Position numbers and translations under genes: made by a program
The notes under the pieces: model-generated
The model's input: the letters and a program-made list of their open reading frames with translations, nothing else
Told to the model about the DNA's origin: nothing
Database searches by the model: none
NCBI GenBank assembly: GCA_036365515.1
Contig: CM070877.1
Span: forward strand, 57,837,475-57,901,474
Direction: 5' to 3'
Length of the DNA stretch: 64,000 nucleotides
Origin: Torymus aiolomorphi
Taxonomy: Eukaryota; Arthropoda; Insecta; Hymenoptera; Torymidae
In this document: in pieces, positions 11,166 through 25,079 of the stretch
Layout of the letters: the number at the start of each line of letters is the position of its first letter
How positions within the stretch are numbered: the stretch's first letter is position 1

Positions 11166-12577
11166 CTAAGGCCAGTAAGTTTCGGGGTTTTCTACACCAG
11201 TTAGTCTATCATTACGTTATAACTGTCGAAAAAGCCTTTTTCATTATAAATTTGCATGAAGTTACAATAATTATTGTTGAAAAAAAAAACAATTAAAACA
11301 GTAAAAAAATCATCTCTGGAAACATGTATATTTTACATTTGTTATTGTTGACGTTTTTCGCGTTTAATAAAAATGATTAACCATCAGAAAATATTGTTTT
11401 TTATGACAAAGACATATGAAAAATGTGATAAAAAATGAGTGCTTACATTAAAATTTTTTTTTTTTATAAAAAGTCAAAAGTTCTGAACATTTTCCCATAT
11501 AAGTATTTAAGAAGTTAATAAACTTTTTTAGTAACATTGAAAATTGTATACGTACGCGTATGTATAATATTTTTACATATACGTACACTTTTATCTGTTT
11601 ATATAGATATAACTTTCATTAAAGTTACAATTAATGTAAACAAAACATATACCTAGTTACATGCCATACTCATATCATTTTATCGTAGTCTTTCGACGGT
11701 ATAACATGTCATAAATATGATACGTAATAAGCACGATGAAAATCGAAAAAAGGTTTACGCGTCCTTGTGGTAATAAGATTCGATTCGGTACAAAAAAATA
11801 AAACGATTAGGTACGATTTTCTGCAAAAATGTATTATGATTCTACTATTGATTAGACTTAATTCTGCCGGTCTTGTTTTTCTCGACATTTTACCTTGAAT
11901 TAAAGTTGCTTCCTGGACACCGTGTACTGTCACGTAAAATGTACTGAATACCTCAAAGAAGAATACAAAAAAATTACATAAAGCGTCGAAAAAAACAGCT
12001 TTTTCATATTTTATCTCTTCCGCAAAAACATCGGCTATTTCTGTAGTTAGACCATTAGTATCACATTGATCTCTCATTCATCAAGGAAAGTCCCACAGGG
12101 ACAATAACTTGTCTGTATTGACCTTGTAACGATCGTGATATCCTCCAGTGTTTATATAAAATGAATTGGGATAAAAATAATTCTATATTTTACGTGAAAT
12201 AATTGGACATATGAAAATATGCATTGGTTGGTGTTAATCGTTCTGTACATCACATTTCGTATGTTTATCAAAAATATTATTACTTATTTAGAGCATAGAA
12301 AAAAGCTTATCTCTCTCGAAATAATACAAACTTTTGCAGAATCTTGATCAAATATTAAAAAACTATGGATTCACCAGCTAGTTACTGATGCTTTTACTCA
12401 ACTTGATCCATTGCTAACATACTGATTCAGTGTACCATATATATAGGTCTTATAATTCTACTCATATTTCTTACCGTTGAAATTTAACTTTATGGAAATT
12501 CTCAAATTTTATTTAATGCGGATATTGCTCAGATAATTAAACATAAACATTAGAAATATAAAATTATTTAAACATAC
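11166..12577. other. AT-rich region, no supported gene
   Basis: A 122-codon minus-strand frame (11709-12077) is present, and AAG followed by GTAAAA near 11900 could be a splice donor, but no convincing acceptor or start context was found and the sequence matches nothing I know. It may hold a downstream exon of the gene that owns the exon at 12578-12817. Otherwise nothing is visible. Confidence 0.4.
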
Positions 12578-12817
12578 CTCTCCAGGACAGCTTTGATGAG
12601 TGGTAGAAAATGCATGTTTTACAGTAATATTTTGAGATTTACTTTGTACATTTATTCCACACTGATTATAATGACATGTTTTTTGTACCTTGTTACTATA
12701 AGTATTACGAGTACTTAATTTATTATTTGTAATTGTTTTTTCGCATTTTGATAATAAACTGGGTGGTGGTTTTAATTGAGCTTTCAGCTGATCTCTATTT
12801 GGAGAATTAGCAATCAC
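12578..12817 (-). CDS. Internal coding exon of an unidentified gene (80 codons)
   Basis: On the minus strand a perfect acceptor (TTTAAATATTTCAG then GTG) at 12818 and a perfect donor (GAG then GTATGT) at 12577 bound exactly 240 bp, a multiple of three, open throughout. It encodes a hydrophilic peptide beginning VIANSPNRDQLKAQLKPPP and ending FSTTHQSCPGE, with four cysteines and many Ser, Thr and Asn residues, so a disordered or extracellular segment is likely. No domain is recognised. Neighbouring exons cannot be placed with confidence: upstream (above 12820) and downstream (below 12577) both look intronic. It is one of only two places in the window with a host-like exon signature. Confidence 0.5.
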
Positions 12818-12820
12818 CTG

Positions 12821-13185
12821 AAATATTTAAAATATATATCATTAACATATATTATCACTTCAAATTAAAAAGTATTAATTTTAACTTGAAACTAATGAAT
12901 ATTTAAATTAAATATTTAAATTAAAAGTGGATAAGTGTAATAATTAAAGATAACTGATGAAGACAAATTACTACTGAAAAATTTAATAAGTTAAGGTTAG
13001 GGGTACCGTTTATTTCGACAATCGTCAAAATTTTTAACAAATTCAATTTTTTTATTTTAAAAGTAATATTTTCATATACGATTTAATGATTTTAAAATAG
13101 AAGCTTCCTCCTAGAGGATTTTTTAAGTTTCGTTAAATCGTTCTAAAGCATGATTATAGGTGTCAGAAGTTTAAATCACATGATT
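12821..13185. other. AT-rich, probably intronic, no gene seen
   Basis: No repeat, exon or coding frame is visible; it lies upstream of the splice acceptor of the minus-strand exon. Confidence 0.4.
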
Positions 13186-13390
13186 TTACAAAAACAATAG
13201 AAAAGAATCAATGGCCGAGACTGCTTCTTATCGTTTTCAAAAACAAATAAGTTGAAGAAATTTAACTATTGACCTTTTGTTAGTATTTCAAACGTCTATG
13301 TTTTTGAAAGGAACAATTAATGCAGCATCAGTGCTCATCGTTTGACGATGTAACGGTCTTTACACTACCGGTCTTACCCATGGCGATATA
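13186..13390 (+). repeat. Dispersed repeat, copy 1 (partner at 35628-35850)
   Basis: Words shared in order and orientation with 35628-35850 include CAATAGAAAAGAATCAAT, CGTTTTCAAAAACAAATAAG, TTGAAAGGAAC and a CTACCGGT-TTTACC block. Divergence and indels are clear. The two copies lie just outside the two inverted pyrimidine-rich arms yet are in the same orientation as each other. Confidence 0.75.
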
Positions 13391-13469
13391 AGTATATACG
13401 TTCACTATACCTAAAAAACGTTGTATTCTGACTTCAAAAATAGTTTGCGACGGGTAGTACTGAATCAAG

Positions 13470-13719
13470 CTATAGAAAAGAAAGCCCAACACCAACGGAA
13501 TCGGGAAATACGGAATCCATGCAGAAGAGGAGTGGCACGCAGACATGCAGTTACAAAATAGCAAAAGAAAAGCCCAAAGCCAGAGTAGCCGGGAAACGTG
13601 AGATCAAGGCAGAAGAGGAGTGGCACGCAGACGGACAGTAAAAACATCGCTAAAAAGCAGGCCCAGAACTGAAGTAGCCTGTTGATACGAGATCCATACA
13701 GAAGAAAAGCGGCAAATAT
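13470..13719 (+). repeat. 88-bp tandem repeat, about 3 copies
   Basis: CAGAAGAGGAGTGGCACGCA recurs at about 13522 and 13610, and a diverged copy (CAGAAGAAAAGCGGCA) near 13699, giving a period of 88-89 bp. Each unit also has a GAGATC or GGAATC word about 12 bp earlier. Open frames on the minus strand are by-products of the repeat. Confidence 0.8.
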
Positions 13720-15426
13720 AACCTGTTCGGGAACTGTATGCATTTCACAACACCATCGTGTAGAGCGAGAAAATCTAAGACAAAATTTCCTTTGCCGATT
13801 TGCAAATTTTGTTTATTTATGTCATTACACGACGTAAAAAGTTTAATAAAACGGCCCAATCAGCTCCGACGTCACCGCCCGCGGTGGAGAAGTAGGCGGA
13901 GCTCCAGTGCCACGGCCAGAAGAGTGGGGGAGCACGTCATCGGCGCTTCGGCTGCTCGAATGAGGCCCGTGGGCGACTATCGATCCATTTATCTATGACT
14001 CGCTCTTTCTCGCTCTCTGTCGCTCTTGCTCGCTATCACTCGGCCTTTGTCATTCTCCCACACTCTCTCTCGCTCTTTCTCGCTATCACTCACTCACTCG
14101 CGCTCTTTCTCGCTATCACTCACTCACTCGTGCTCTTTCTCGCTATAACTCGCTATTTCTCGATCTTTCCCGCTATCACTGTCTCTTTCACGCTCTCTCT
14201 CGCTCACCCTGGCCTACTCTCTCTCGCTTATCACTCGCTCTCTCTCGCGCATTCTCGCTCTCACCCGATCTTTCTCGCGCATTCTCGCTCTCATCCGATC
14301 TTTCTCGGGCATTTCCGCTCCCTCTTGCTCTTTCTCAGGCATTCTGGCTTCCTCCCGCCCTTTCTCGAGCATTCACCATCGCTCGCGCATTCCCGCTCTT
14401 TCTCACCCTTTCTCGCTATCACTCACTCTCTCACTCGCACTCTTTCCCGCTATCACTCATTCACTTGCGCCCTTTCTCGACCTATCCTGCAATCAATGTC
14501 TCTCTCACGCTCTCTCTCGCTCACCCTTGCCCACTCTCTCTCGCTCAACTTTGCCCACTCTCTCGCGCTTATCACTCGCTCTCTCTCTCGCGCATTCTCG
14601 CTTCCTCTCGCTCTTTCTCGGGCATTCTCGCTTCCTCTCGCTTTTTCTAGAGCATTCTCGCTCCCTCTCGCTATCACTCGCTGACTCGCGCTACCACTCA
14701 CTTGTGCTCCCTCGCTCTTTTTCGGTATCAATTACTATCACTCGGTCACTCGCACTCTTTCTCGCTATCACTGGCTCTCTCGCTCTCTCTCGTTCTCTCT
14801 CTCGCCCTATCTCACTCATTCGCGCTTTTTTCGCTTTCTCTCCCTCACTCTCTCTCGCTATCACTCGGTCCTTCTCATTCTTTCTCACTATCCCTCGCTC
14901 TTTCTCGCGCTTTCTCGCGATCACTCACTCTTTCTAGCCTATTATCACTATCAGTCTCTTTTTGTCCCTATCATTCGCTTTTTCTCACTATCATTCACTT
15001 TTTCTCACTCGTTCTCGCTATCATGCGCTCACTCGCGCTATTACTCATTATCACTCAATATCACCCCCTCACTCGCGCTCTATTGCTCTTTCTTGCTGTC
15101 ACTCGCTCACTCATCCATTTTCGCGCTCTCTCTCACTCTCGCTCACTCTTCGTCGCTCCTTCTCGCGATCACTCGCATTCTCGCTCGCTCTCGTTCTTCG
15201 CCGCTATCACGCACTATCACTCAGACTCGTGCTCTCTATCGCTACTTCTCGCTATCACTTACTATCACTTGCTCACTCGTTCGTTCTCGCTCTTTCTCGC
15301 TATCACTATCTCTCTCTCACTCGCTGTCGCTATCACTCCGTCTCGCACGCTCTTTTTCTCCCTCTCAGTCGCTATCACCCCGTCTCGCACGCTCTTTTTC
15401 TCCCACTCTCTCTCCGTCTCGCACTC

Positions 15427-15489
<63 letters not shown>

Positions 15490-15893
15490 TTTGTTCGTTT
15501 TCATGCGCTTTCTCTTGTCCTTTCCCGGCATCACTTGGTCTCTCTTGCTATCACTTACGCTTCTATCCCAATATCTTTCTTTTTGTGTGCCTTCTCTTGT
15601 CCTCACGTCTTTTTCATCCATTATTGCTTACTCTCTCAATCTTTCCTCACTTATTGTCACTTATTCTACTTTGCTCTCTTGCTTTTTTCTCTCACTCTCT
15701 TCCTCATGCTCCCTCTCACCACATCTTTATTCACTTACCATCACTGACTATTCTTCTGATGTTCTACTATATTTTCTATTATTCATAGTTGATATGAAAA
15801 TATCTTATGCATAACTTTTACAAGTTAATAATGAATCTTACGGTTTTTGCAAGCATTGAATAGTCTTACAATTCATTTAAGTTTTTAAAGTAT
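13720..15893 (+). repeat. Long inverted repeat, left arm (pyrimidine-rich)
   Basis: The outer edge (TGTTCGGGAA...TGTATGCATT, 13720-13745) and inner edge (near 15893, CAATTCATTTAAGTTTTTAA-like) match the reverse complement of 35366 and 33446 respectively. The arm starts with about 260 bp of ordinary sequence (13740-13998), continues as 1.4 kb of degenerate CTCTTTCTCGCTATCACTCA-type repeat, includes a pure (TC)n tract at about 15425-15486, and ends in about 350 bp of unique AT-rich DNA. Long open frames in all three forward frames (up to 370 codons of Ser, Leu and Phe) arise only from the repeat. Confidence 0.9.
15425..15487 (+). repeat. (TC)n microsatellite
   Basis: About 30 uninterrupted TC dinucleotides; the mirrored (GA)n tract in the right arm is at 33842-33901, followed by a G-run. 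Confidence 0.95.
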
Positions 15894-16379
15894 TTTCTTT
15901 TTTTGTTTTTAGGTACGACCGCTGCTCGGGAGAGCCTTATAGTTTTGTCAGGGCGAAAATTGTAACACTCCAAATTCTGAAAGTTTACAGCATAAAAACT
16001 ATTTTCAACGCAAAATTAGTCAATTTTAAGCGTTTTCTGAGATGTATGTATGTCTGTACGTATATATGTAACCAAGTTTCCAGATTATCTTAACGAATTT
16101 TTCATAGATCCAAACGAGCTTTGGCTGAGATACTCGTCTTATTATAAGTAACTGACAGTTCTCTATCGAGCCCAATCCATCAACAAATAAAAAAACGGCA
16201 GAGCAAATAAAAATTTGAAAAAATCGATTTTTGGACATACGGTGAACAAAATTAACTTTAAGTCAAAAACAACAAATGCATCAGCTAAAACTAATTAAAA
16301 CACGTCTTTTTTACATTCAACATTTTTTCTACGAACAATATTTGGCAATAGAATAGTGAAAAAACTGCTTAAAACATAA
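15894..16379. other. Spacer, no gene seen
   Basis: Contains a segment (about 16040-16130, ATGTATGTATGTCTGTACG and following) loosely similar to 28165-28250 in this window, suggesting an old dispersed repeat. No coding frame is supported. Confidence 0.4.
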
Positions 16380-16960
16380 AAAATTGTCGTTTTTTTGCTA
16401 TTACTTTACACAAAAATGTTAAATGGAAAAGTTGTAGATAATATTAAAACAAAACTTTTTCCTGTTAAATATTTTTTTCTACGATCAATTCTTGACGAGT
16501 TAAATCCAAAAAAACGATTTTTAACGCCTAAAATGGTCGATTTTCGTTTATAACTTAGCAGGATTTGATTTTATACAAAAAAGTGTTAAATACAAAAGTT
16601 GTAGATAATATTTAAACAAAACTTTTTTCCATTTAACATTTTTATGTAAAATCAATTCCTGATGTGTTAGACCTATAAGAATCATTTTAAACGCCTAAAT
16701 ATACATAAAATGGACGATTTTTAGCTATAACTTGACAGAATTTGATTTCTCGACAAAATGTTACATACAAAGTTGTAGATAATATTTAAACAAAACTTTT
16801 CCCTATTTAAAATTTTCATATAAAATGAATTCCTGACAAGTTAGATCTATAAAAACGATTTTTAATGTCTCAATACACCCTATACAGTCAATTTTCGCTC
16901 ATTATTTAACAGAATTTGATTTGATACAGAAATATCAGATACAATAGCTATAAATAAAAT
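16380..16960 (+). repeat. ~170-bp AT-rich tandem repeat, about 3.4 copies
   Basis: GTTGTAGATAATATT recurs at 16431, 16599 and 16772 (spacing 168 and 173). Each unit then has AAAACAAAACTTTTTCC, a CAATTCTTGACGAGTTA-like word and an AACGATTTTTAACG word. A single diverged unit of the same family is at about 23165-23265. Confidence 0.88.
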
Positions 16961-18385
16961 GATCACATCAACAATAATCATATCCACAAGAAAAGATCAT
17001 GTGATTATAAAGATATAATAAGTTAAATAATATAAATTAATATCGAACAAAATGCTTATTTGAATATAACAAAGAATCAAAATAACATAATATAAGTACA
17101 TATTAAAGTAATATTATTTTTATAAAAAGGATCTCTTGTATAATGCGCGTGTGATGTTTAACAGGTACAATGCTACATTGTACATATTTGTACCGCAAGG
17201 TTTTACATATCTATTTACATTTAGAATCTTTAATGTTAAAATGAAAACTAAACTAAACTTATTCAATACAAATATTTTTGTAAAACTTGTGGTTTTAGAT
17301 AATAGAAAATAACTACATTTTTATAAAATGTTTAGAATTTCAATGAATTTAAACTAAATTGTTACGTGATGGGAGAAAATTTTCGACTTTTCTTTGAACC
17401 ATAGTGTAATAACGTTGCCAAAGAAAAGAATGCGTTCCTTGTGAGTCGAATATACGATCGCCACAAGCAACTCATTTTTTTCTTATCGCGTAGTTTGGGA
17501 AGTATGATACCTTTTTCCGTTCACGCTCGTGGGGGAGGTAGTCAGGCCCGGGGCCGCGTGGTTACCGACTCCCATGAGCATGGGAGTGCGAGAGAGAAAG
17601 CGAACGCGTGAGAGGGGGGCGCCGAACGGAGAAAGCGGGCTTTTGCGCTTTAGTTTTCGAAAAAAGCAAGCGGAGTGTCGAGCGAGCGTTCAGAGAAACA
17701 GATACGCATTAGTATATTCGACCTTCCTCAGTACTTGCATAAATAATGTAGTACTATAGATAATGAATATCACATAAAATAAGCAAGTAAATAGTCGATA
17801 TCGACCTTGTGAATTAGTAATAAAATTATTTAGTTAATCTTTGTGAATTCTATATATTGTAAAATTGAACCGTCTCGTCTTGATTGTGAAGTGCACTTTT
17901 TGAAAGTACAAAAAGTAAGAGTGATTGCGAGCGAACCAGATCCGAAATTGAAATTGTGACCATTTTCCGCTTCTGATTTCGAGCCGATTAAGTTGAGAAA
18001 TATTGAATTATTGCAGTACAAATAAAATTGGATCAAACGTTCGAATTAAAGAGGAGTTTCGTGTAAGGAATATTGAGGTAATATTTTATATAACATACAT
18101 ATTAATTAGCGACACATTTCTGCTACAAGATAGATAAAATTCCGATAATATATATAAAATAAAACCGGCGTTTTGAATGCGCGACGCCATTTTAGCAGGA
18201 AACTATAGCAAAATCCCATGTGTAAGACGAAGACAGACGATCGCGTGACTAAAGAAATAATATCCCTATATATATTGACTTTTTGAATGCCGCATTCAAA
18301 ATGTCAGTTGATTGCATTTTTAACATGGGAACATATAGAATCTATAGGAAGTTGCGCATTCAAAACACCAGATTTTCATACTTAA
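16961..18385. other. No supported gene; GC-rich block at 17520-17720
   Basis: The region is AT-rich apart from 17520-17720, which contains GGCCCGGGGCCG, GAGAGGGGGGCGCCG and an inverted CCCATGAGCATGGG word. It resembles a promoter or retrotransposon 5' leader, with a possible LTR start TGTTACGTGATGGGAG near 17361 upstream, but neither a partner LTR nor a primer site could be fixed. The 76-codon frame at 17529 has no recognisable content. Confidence 0.35.
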
Positions 18386-18403
18386 ATATATATATATATA
18401 TAA

Positions 18404-18484
<81 letters not shown>

Positions 18485-18510
18485 TGTGTGTACGTGTGCA
18501 TGCATGCGTG
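18386..18510 (+). repeat. (TA)n-(TG)n microsatellite
   Basis: A short TA tract is followed by about 38 TG units, then imperfect TG. Val/Cys and Thr/His open frames through it are artefacts. Confidence 0.97.
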
Positions 18511-18529
18511 TATGTAATTTTAGGGCAGG

Positions 18530-20445
<1,916 letters not shown>

Positions 20446-22275
20446 ATTCTGAAATTTGAATTCGTAATCAGCGAATCCAGAAACCCCTTATATACAATTT
20501 TTAGCAAAATCCAGTATTATTGAAATATTTTACCGCCATTTTGAATTTTTAAAATCTGAGCTCGGATTCGTAATCATCGAATCCAGAAATCCTAATATGC
20601 GAATTCAGAAATCCCCCACATACAATGGCAAAATTCAGTAATATTTCAATATTTGGCTGCCATTTTGAATTGGCAAAATATTAGTTCGGATTCGTATCAG
20701 CAAATCTAAAGATCCCCTATATACAATTTTCAGCTAAATCCAGTAATATTTCAATTTTGGGCAGCCATTTTGTATTTACAAAATCTGAGTTTACATTCCT
20801 AATCAACGAATCCGGAAACTCACAATATACAATTTGTAGAAAATTCCGGTAAAATTTTAAATTTTGGCCGCCAACTTGGAAACACTATATTGAATTTTCA
20901 AAATCTGAGTTTAGATTCGTAATTGGCGAATCCAGAAACTCCGTATGTACAATTTTTAGCAAATTCCAGTAATATTTGAATATATGGCGGCCATCTTAGA
21001 TCCGCTATTTTAAATTCTCAAAATCTGAGTTCAGATTCCTAATCAGCAAATTCGGAAACCCCCTATATAGAATTTTTAGCAAAATCGAGTAAAATTTCCA
21101 GTTTTGGTAGCCATTTTGGCTCCGTCAGTTTGAATTTTCTAAATCTGCGTTCAGATTCGTAACCAGCGAATCCGGAACCCACAATATACAATTTTTAGCA
21201 AATTACGGTAAAATTTAAATTTTTGGCTGCCATCTTTGGTCCGCTAGTTTGTGTGTTCAAAATCAGAGTTCAGACTCATGATCAGCGAATCCAGAAATTC
21301 CGTACATACAATTTACAGTAAATTCCAGTAATATTTGAATATATGGCCGCCTTCTTAGATCAGCCATTTTGAATTCTCAAAATCTGAGTTCAGATTCCCA
21401 ATCAGCGAATCCGGAAATCCGCAGTATACAATTTTTAGCACATTCCGGTAAAATTTCAATTCTTGGCCGACATCTTTGGTCCGCTATTTTGTATTTTGGA
21501 AATCATAGTTCTGATTCATTACCAGCTAATCTGGAAACACTATATAAAATTTTTAGCATAATCTAGTAATATTTCATTTTTGGCCGCCGTGTTGGGTCCG
21601 CCAATTATAATTTTCAAAACCCGAGTTCAGATTCGTAATCATCGAATCCAGAAATCCCGTACATACATTTTTCAGCAAGATCCAATAATATTTCAATATT
21701 TGGCCGCTATCATCGATCCGCCATTTTGAATTTTCAAAATCTGAGTTCAGATTCCTAATCAGCGATTTCTATCATCCAAAAATCCTAATACGCGAATCCA
21801 GAAATCCCCCACATACAATTGCAAAGTTCAGTAATATGTCAATATTGGCTGCTATTTTGAATTGGCAAAATATGAGTTCAGATTCGTAATCAGCGAATCC
21901 AGATACCCCTATACACAACTTTCAGCATAATCCAGTAATATTTCAATTTTTGTCCGCCATTTTGTATTTACAAAATCTGCGTTCAGATTCCTAATCAGCG
22001 AATCCGGAAACCCACAATATACAATTTTCAGCAAAATCCAGTAATATTTCAATACTCGGCCTCCATCTTCGATCCGCCATTTTGAATTCTGAAAATCTGA
22101 GTTCAGATTCATAATCACCGAATCCAAAAATCCCGTACATACATTTTTCAGTAAGATCCAGTAATATTTCAATTTTTGGCAGCCATTATCGATCCGCCAT
22201 TTTGAATTCTCAAAATCTGATTTCTGATTCATTACCAGCGAATCCGAAAACATACTATATAAAATTTTTAGCATA
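20446..22275 (+). repeat. ~120-bp satellite, about 15 copies
   Basis: Each unit reads, with variation, AATCAGCGAATCCAGAAA, CCCTATATACAATTTTTAGC, AAAATCCAGTAATATTTCAA, TTTTGGCCGCCATTTTGAAT, TTTCAAAATCTGAGTTCAGA. The CGAATCC word recurs near 20468, 20576, 20804, 20926, 21164, 21284 and 21403, a period close to 120 bp. Copies are 75-90 percent alike by eye and small internal duplications occur (20575-20610). No coding content. Confidence 0.93.
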
Positions 22276-22547
22276 ATATGAGGAATGGATTAGGTATGGT
22301 GGGGTAGGTGGAGGGGTCAGTGGAGGGGGCGTGGAGGGGATGTGGTGGGGAGTGCAGGGGATATATATATCCGTATATTATATAGTTGTAAGGCTGAAAA
22401 TGGGAACCTACCCCAGGTTCACTCCCCTTTACCCCCTTCATCCCCTTCACTCCCCTCCACCCCCTCCACTCTCCCTCCACGTCCCTTCCACCGACCCCTC
22501 CACCTACCCCTCTACCTATCGCACCATACCTAATCCATTCCTCATAT
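22276..22547. mobile_element. 272-bp G/C-asymmetric foldback element
   Basis: The left half (ATATGAGGAATGGATTAGGT, then GGTGGGGTAGGTGGAGGGG) is mirrored by the right half (CCACCTACCCCTCTACC, then CCTAATCCATTCCTCATAT). The left arm is strongly G-rich and the right C-rich, separated by a short loop with TATATATATCC. It could form a long hairpin and, on single strands, G-quadruplexes. It lies at the exact edge of the 120-bp satellite, apparently splitting a unit. Confidence 0.85.
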
Positions 22548-22597
22548 ATATATATCATAACTATGGGAATTGGTATATTTGAAGAGATATCAACGTA

Positions 22598-22792
22598 TAA
22601 ATCGGTACTTTTGAAGAGATGTCGGCATTTTGAAGAGACTCCTCAAATTTCTCAAAGCAAGAATCGCGACTTTTGAGGAGAAATCTATACCCCCTTTTCC
22701 CAGAGTCGGTAACCTGAGGGTCATTATTTCTTTAGTCACACTGTCCGAACTCTGAACGAAAGGTTCACATCTCCTCAAAAGTACCAATTTAC
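22598..22792. repeat. Imperfect inverted repeat
   Basis: AATCGGTACTTTTGAAGAGATG (22601 onwards) pairs with CATCTCCTCAAAAGTACCAA near 22769-22788, with further weak internal pairing (ACTTTTGAGGAGA). A small palindromic element is likely. Confidence 0.55.
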
Positions 22793-22799
22793 AAACATA

Positions 22800-23164
22800 T
22801 CATATATATATATGCCTTGATGTCGCGCGAGGTGCATGCATTTTTCCGCTATATATGCGAACGCATCCTAGCCGAGATATAGCCGTTACAACTGCTGCAA
22901 TAGTGCTCATGCAGGCAGGCGGCAGGTCGCAGGGCTATGCCAAATTGCCGTTGCGGAATGCATCAGTATTGAGCTTTCTCCTTCTGTTTTTCTCCTTTTC
23001 GCGGTATTAGTGACTTAGTGTATATGTGCATGTGCCGCGAGTATTTTTTCGTAATTGAGATTGTATAGGTATATGTAGTTAGGAACACCCTTGAGGCCGT
23101 GAGCGTCTTGTCTCCATCTTTCGTTAAAACTGTAAAATTAAACTCTATATGAACAGTAGTTTTC
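22800..23164. other. No gene seen
   Basis: Unique-looking sequence with moderate GC content (22830-22970). No splice-bounded exon or coding frame worth reporting. Confidence 0.4.
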
Positions 23165-23265
23165 CTTATATAATTCAACAGAATTTTACTTTACACAAAA
23201 ATTTCAAATATTAAAGTTGTGGATAACATTGAAACAAAACTTTTTTTCTATTTAACGTTTTCATA
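23165..23265 (+). repeat. Single unit of the ~170-bp repeat family
   Basis: AACAGAATTTTACTTTACAC through AAAGTTGTGGATAACATTGA matches the units at 16380-16960. Confidence 0.7.
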
Positions 23266-23955
23266 AATAAAAATAAAAACGATTATTATAATTATAATAA
23301 AAATTCTGAAAACAATGTTTTTAATTTTAAATATAAGTGCAATCATGGTACTTATATTTAATATTCCTATGTGCACTTTAATCATATCAATTAATACTTC
23401 ATAAATTTATATGCATCACAGACTATTTAAATGGTTATCTACATATATCTATATGTCTATAATTAAAACACAAACCTTCTACAAAAAAAAGAAATAAAGG
23501 TATAAAACTAAAAAAAAGTAATTTTCTGTATTCCTTGGGCGAAAGTACGCGTTTTCGCCGTTTGTTTACACTAGAAGGAGAAGCACTTTTGCCCACTGCG
23601 TGCGTCACTTGTTTGACGCGCGACCGAAAGCTCTGTGAGCAGTGTTTTGAATAGCCTAATCCCATATACGATACAGCGGATTGTAACTTTGCTGCGCGGA
23701 AGTCGCGAAAGTGTGTGACTTCGGCGCGGAACTGTCTCGCATCGGGAGCGTGGTGCTTTCAAGAAGGATGGTCTACTATGCATTCATGTTTATTTATTTG
23801 GAAATATCCTCTCTCTCTCCCCCTATGTCTCTTTACTTCTCTCTATTTTAGCCTATTGGCGGAACATTATGATGTTTTTTTGAAAATGAGACGTTCGTAG
23901 TAATATTTTGTGATTAGGGGAATGGATTTCAACGAACGAGTTATTGTTTAAAAAT
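23266..23955. other. No supported gene; GC-rich stretch 23540-23780
   Basis: The GC-rich part has a clear base shift from its AT-rich flanks and could be a promoter or first exon, but there is no donor site or coding pattern I can defend. Confidence 0.35.
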
Positions 23956-23969
23956 TGATATATTTTAAA

Positions 23970-24007
23970 CCAACGTTTCGAGGGTTATTTTACCCTCCTC
24001 TTCAGGG
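23970..24007 (-). other. Isolated PLE-type hairpin motif
   Basis: Read on the minus strand: CCCTGAAGAG, then a perfect 6-bp stem GAGGGT/ACCCTC with a 6-nt loop, then GAAACGTTGGT. This matches the motif in the PLE at 60558-60592, with different stem bases that still pair. No PLE coding sequence is adjacent, so this is probably a solo terminal repeat. Confidence 0.7.
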
Positions 24008-24782
24008 CTACAATTAAAATAAAAATTGTCATACAATCGAATGTAAACGACGAGAACATAATCTTAAAATGTAAAAAATAAATACCTTATGCTATCAAAT
24101 TTTAACGCATAATAACGTCGTTAAAGTCAATCGCTATTGTATTTGTTAAACAAATATATACATATGTGTAAAACCGGTTGGACCAAAGTGCTAAAAAAAA
24201 AATTTTTTTATTGAAAGCTAAGTGAAAAACAGAACGTAGTAAAGAAAATCAAATAATACTTATAAAGAAATAGAAAACTCACATCCTTCCTTTCATCTCA
24301 CATTCATTGTTGCTATAAGGACACTTGTAATCGATGGCACTTGGAGCAACACCGAAGAAACGATATCAAATTCGAAAATTAGCCGATGTTTAAAAGATGG
24401 CAAAGGAAGGAGGAGGCGTTTAAGTGGGAGAGAACCAGCGAGACTCTCACACGGTTATAATAGGGAAACATGACTGTAGGAAGTGGGCGGAGCTTCGCTA
24501 CACTGGCACTAAGGCTAGTATAGACAATAGACCAGCGTCGCTTATGCCACCTCTCTACATCATACTACCCGGATACGTGCGGACGAATTTTAGTCGTGTG
24601 GAAGGAAAGGTGGAGGCAACCGAACAGATATGTGTGAATGTTAGGAAGCGGTACAAAATTTTGCTTTCTCCTAGAGGAAGCTTTGTGATAGTAAATTTTT
24701 GAGTTGTTGTAAAAACATGTTATAATTGTGTTCCGAGGTGTTAGGAATCAAAATACAGGCTTTTTGAAAAATGTCTGTATGG
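24008..24782. other. No supported gene
   Basis: A 92-codon frame (24424-24702) has no recognisable domain and no splice sites at its ends. Sequence just after 24008 is probably the body of the PLE terminal repeat (A-rich, as after the motifs at 6778 and 60592). Confidence 0.35.
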
Positions 24783-24900
<118 letters not shown>

Positions 24901-25079
24901 CTGGATCTCAGCTTCAACTCGGTCGATTTTGACCGGACAGGTATCATTTTTTTGTTTTTTTTTTTGCGTGATGGCGGGTCAAAAATCCGTTTTTTGATTG
25001 GGGCGATGCGTTTTTGTTTTTCTTTCAAATTTTCGATTTTCTCAAAACTGTTTTTTGATTTTTTTTAACGATAGGATTG

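Noticed and set aside
11709..12077. 122-codon minus-strand frame as an exon of the gene at 12578-12817
   Set aside because: A donor-like site exists but the upstream acceptor is poor and a stop precedes the ATG; kept only as a possibility.
13995..15814. Overlapping open frames of 229, 370, 261 and 231 codons in all forward frames
   Set aside because: They are made of Ser/Leu/Phe/His/Arg words from a degenerate CTCTTTCTCGC repeat; being open in every frame shows absence of stop-forming words, not coding.
17529..17759. 76-codon frame in a GC-rich block
   Set aside because: No recognisable domain, and the start lies in a promoter-like region; no supporting splice sites.
20446..22275. CRISPR-like spaced repeats
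   Set aside because: Whole 120-bp units are repeated without unique spacers, and the context is eukaryotic.
24424..24702. 92-codon frame as a gene
   Set aside because: No domain, no splice signals, no conserved copy in the window.
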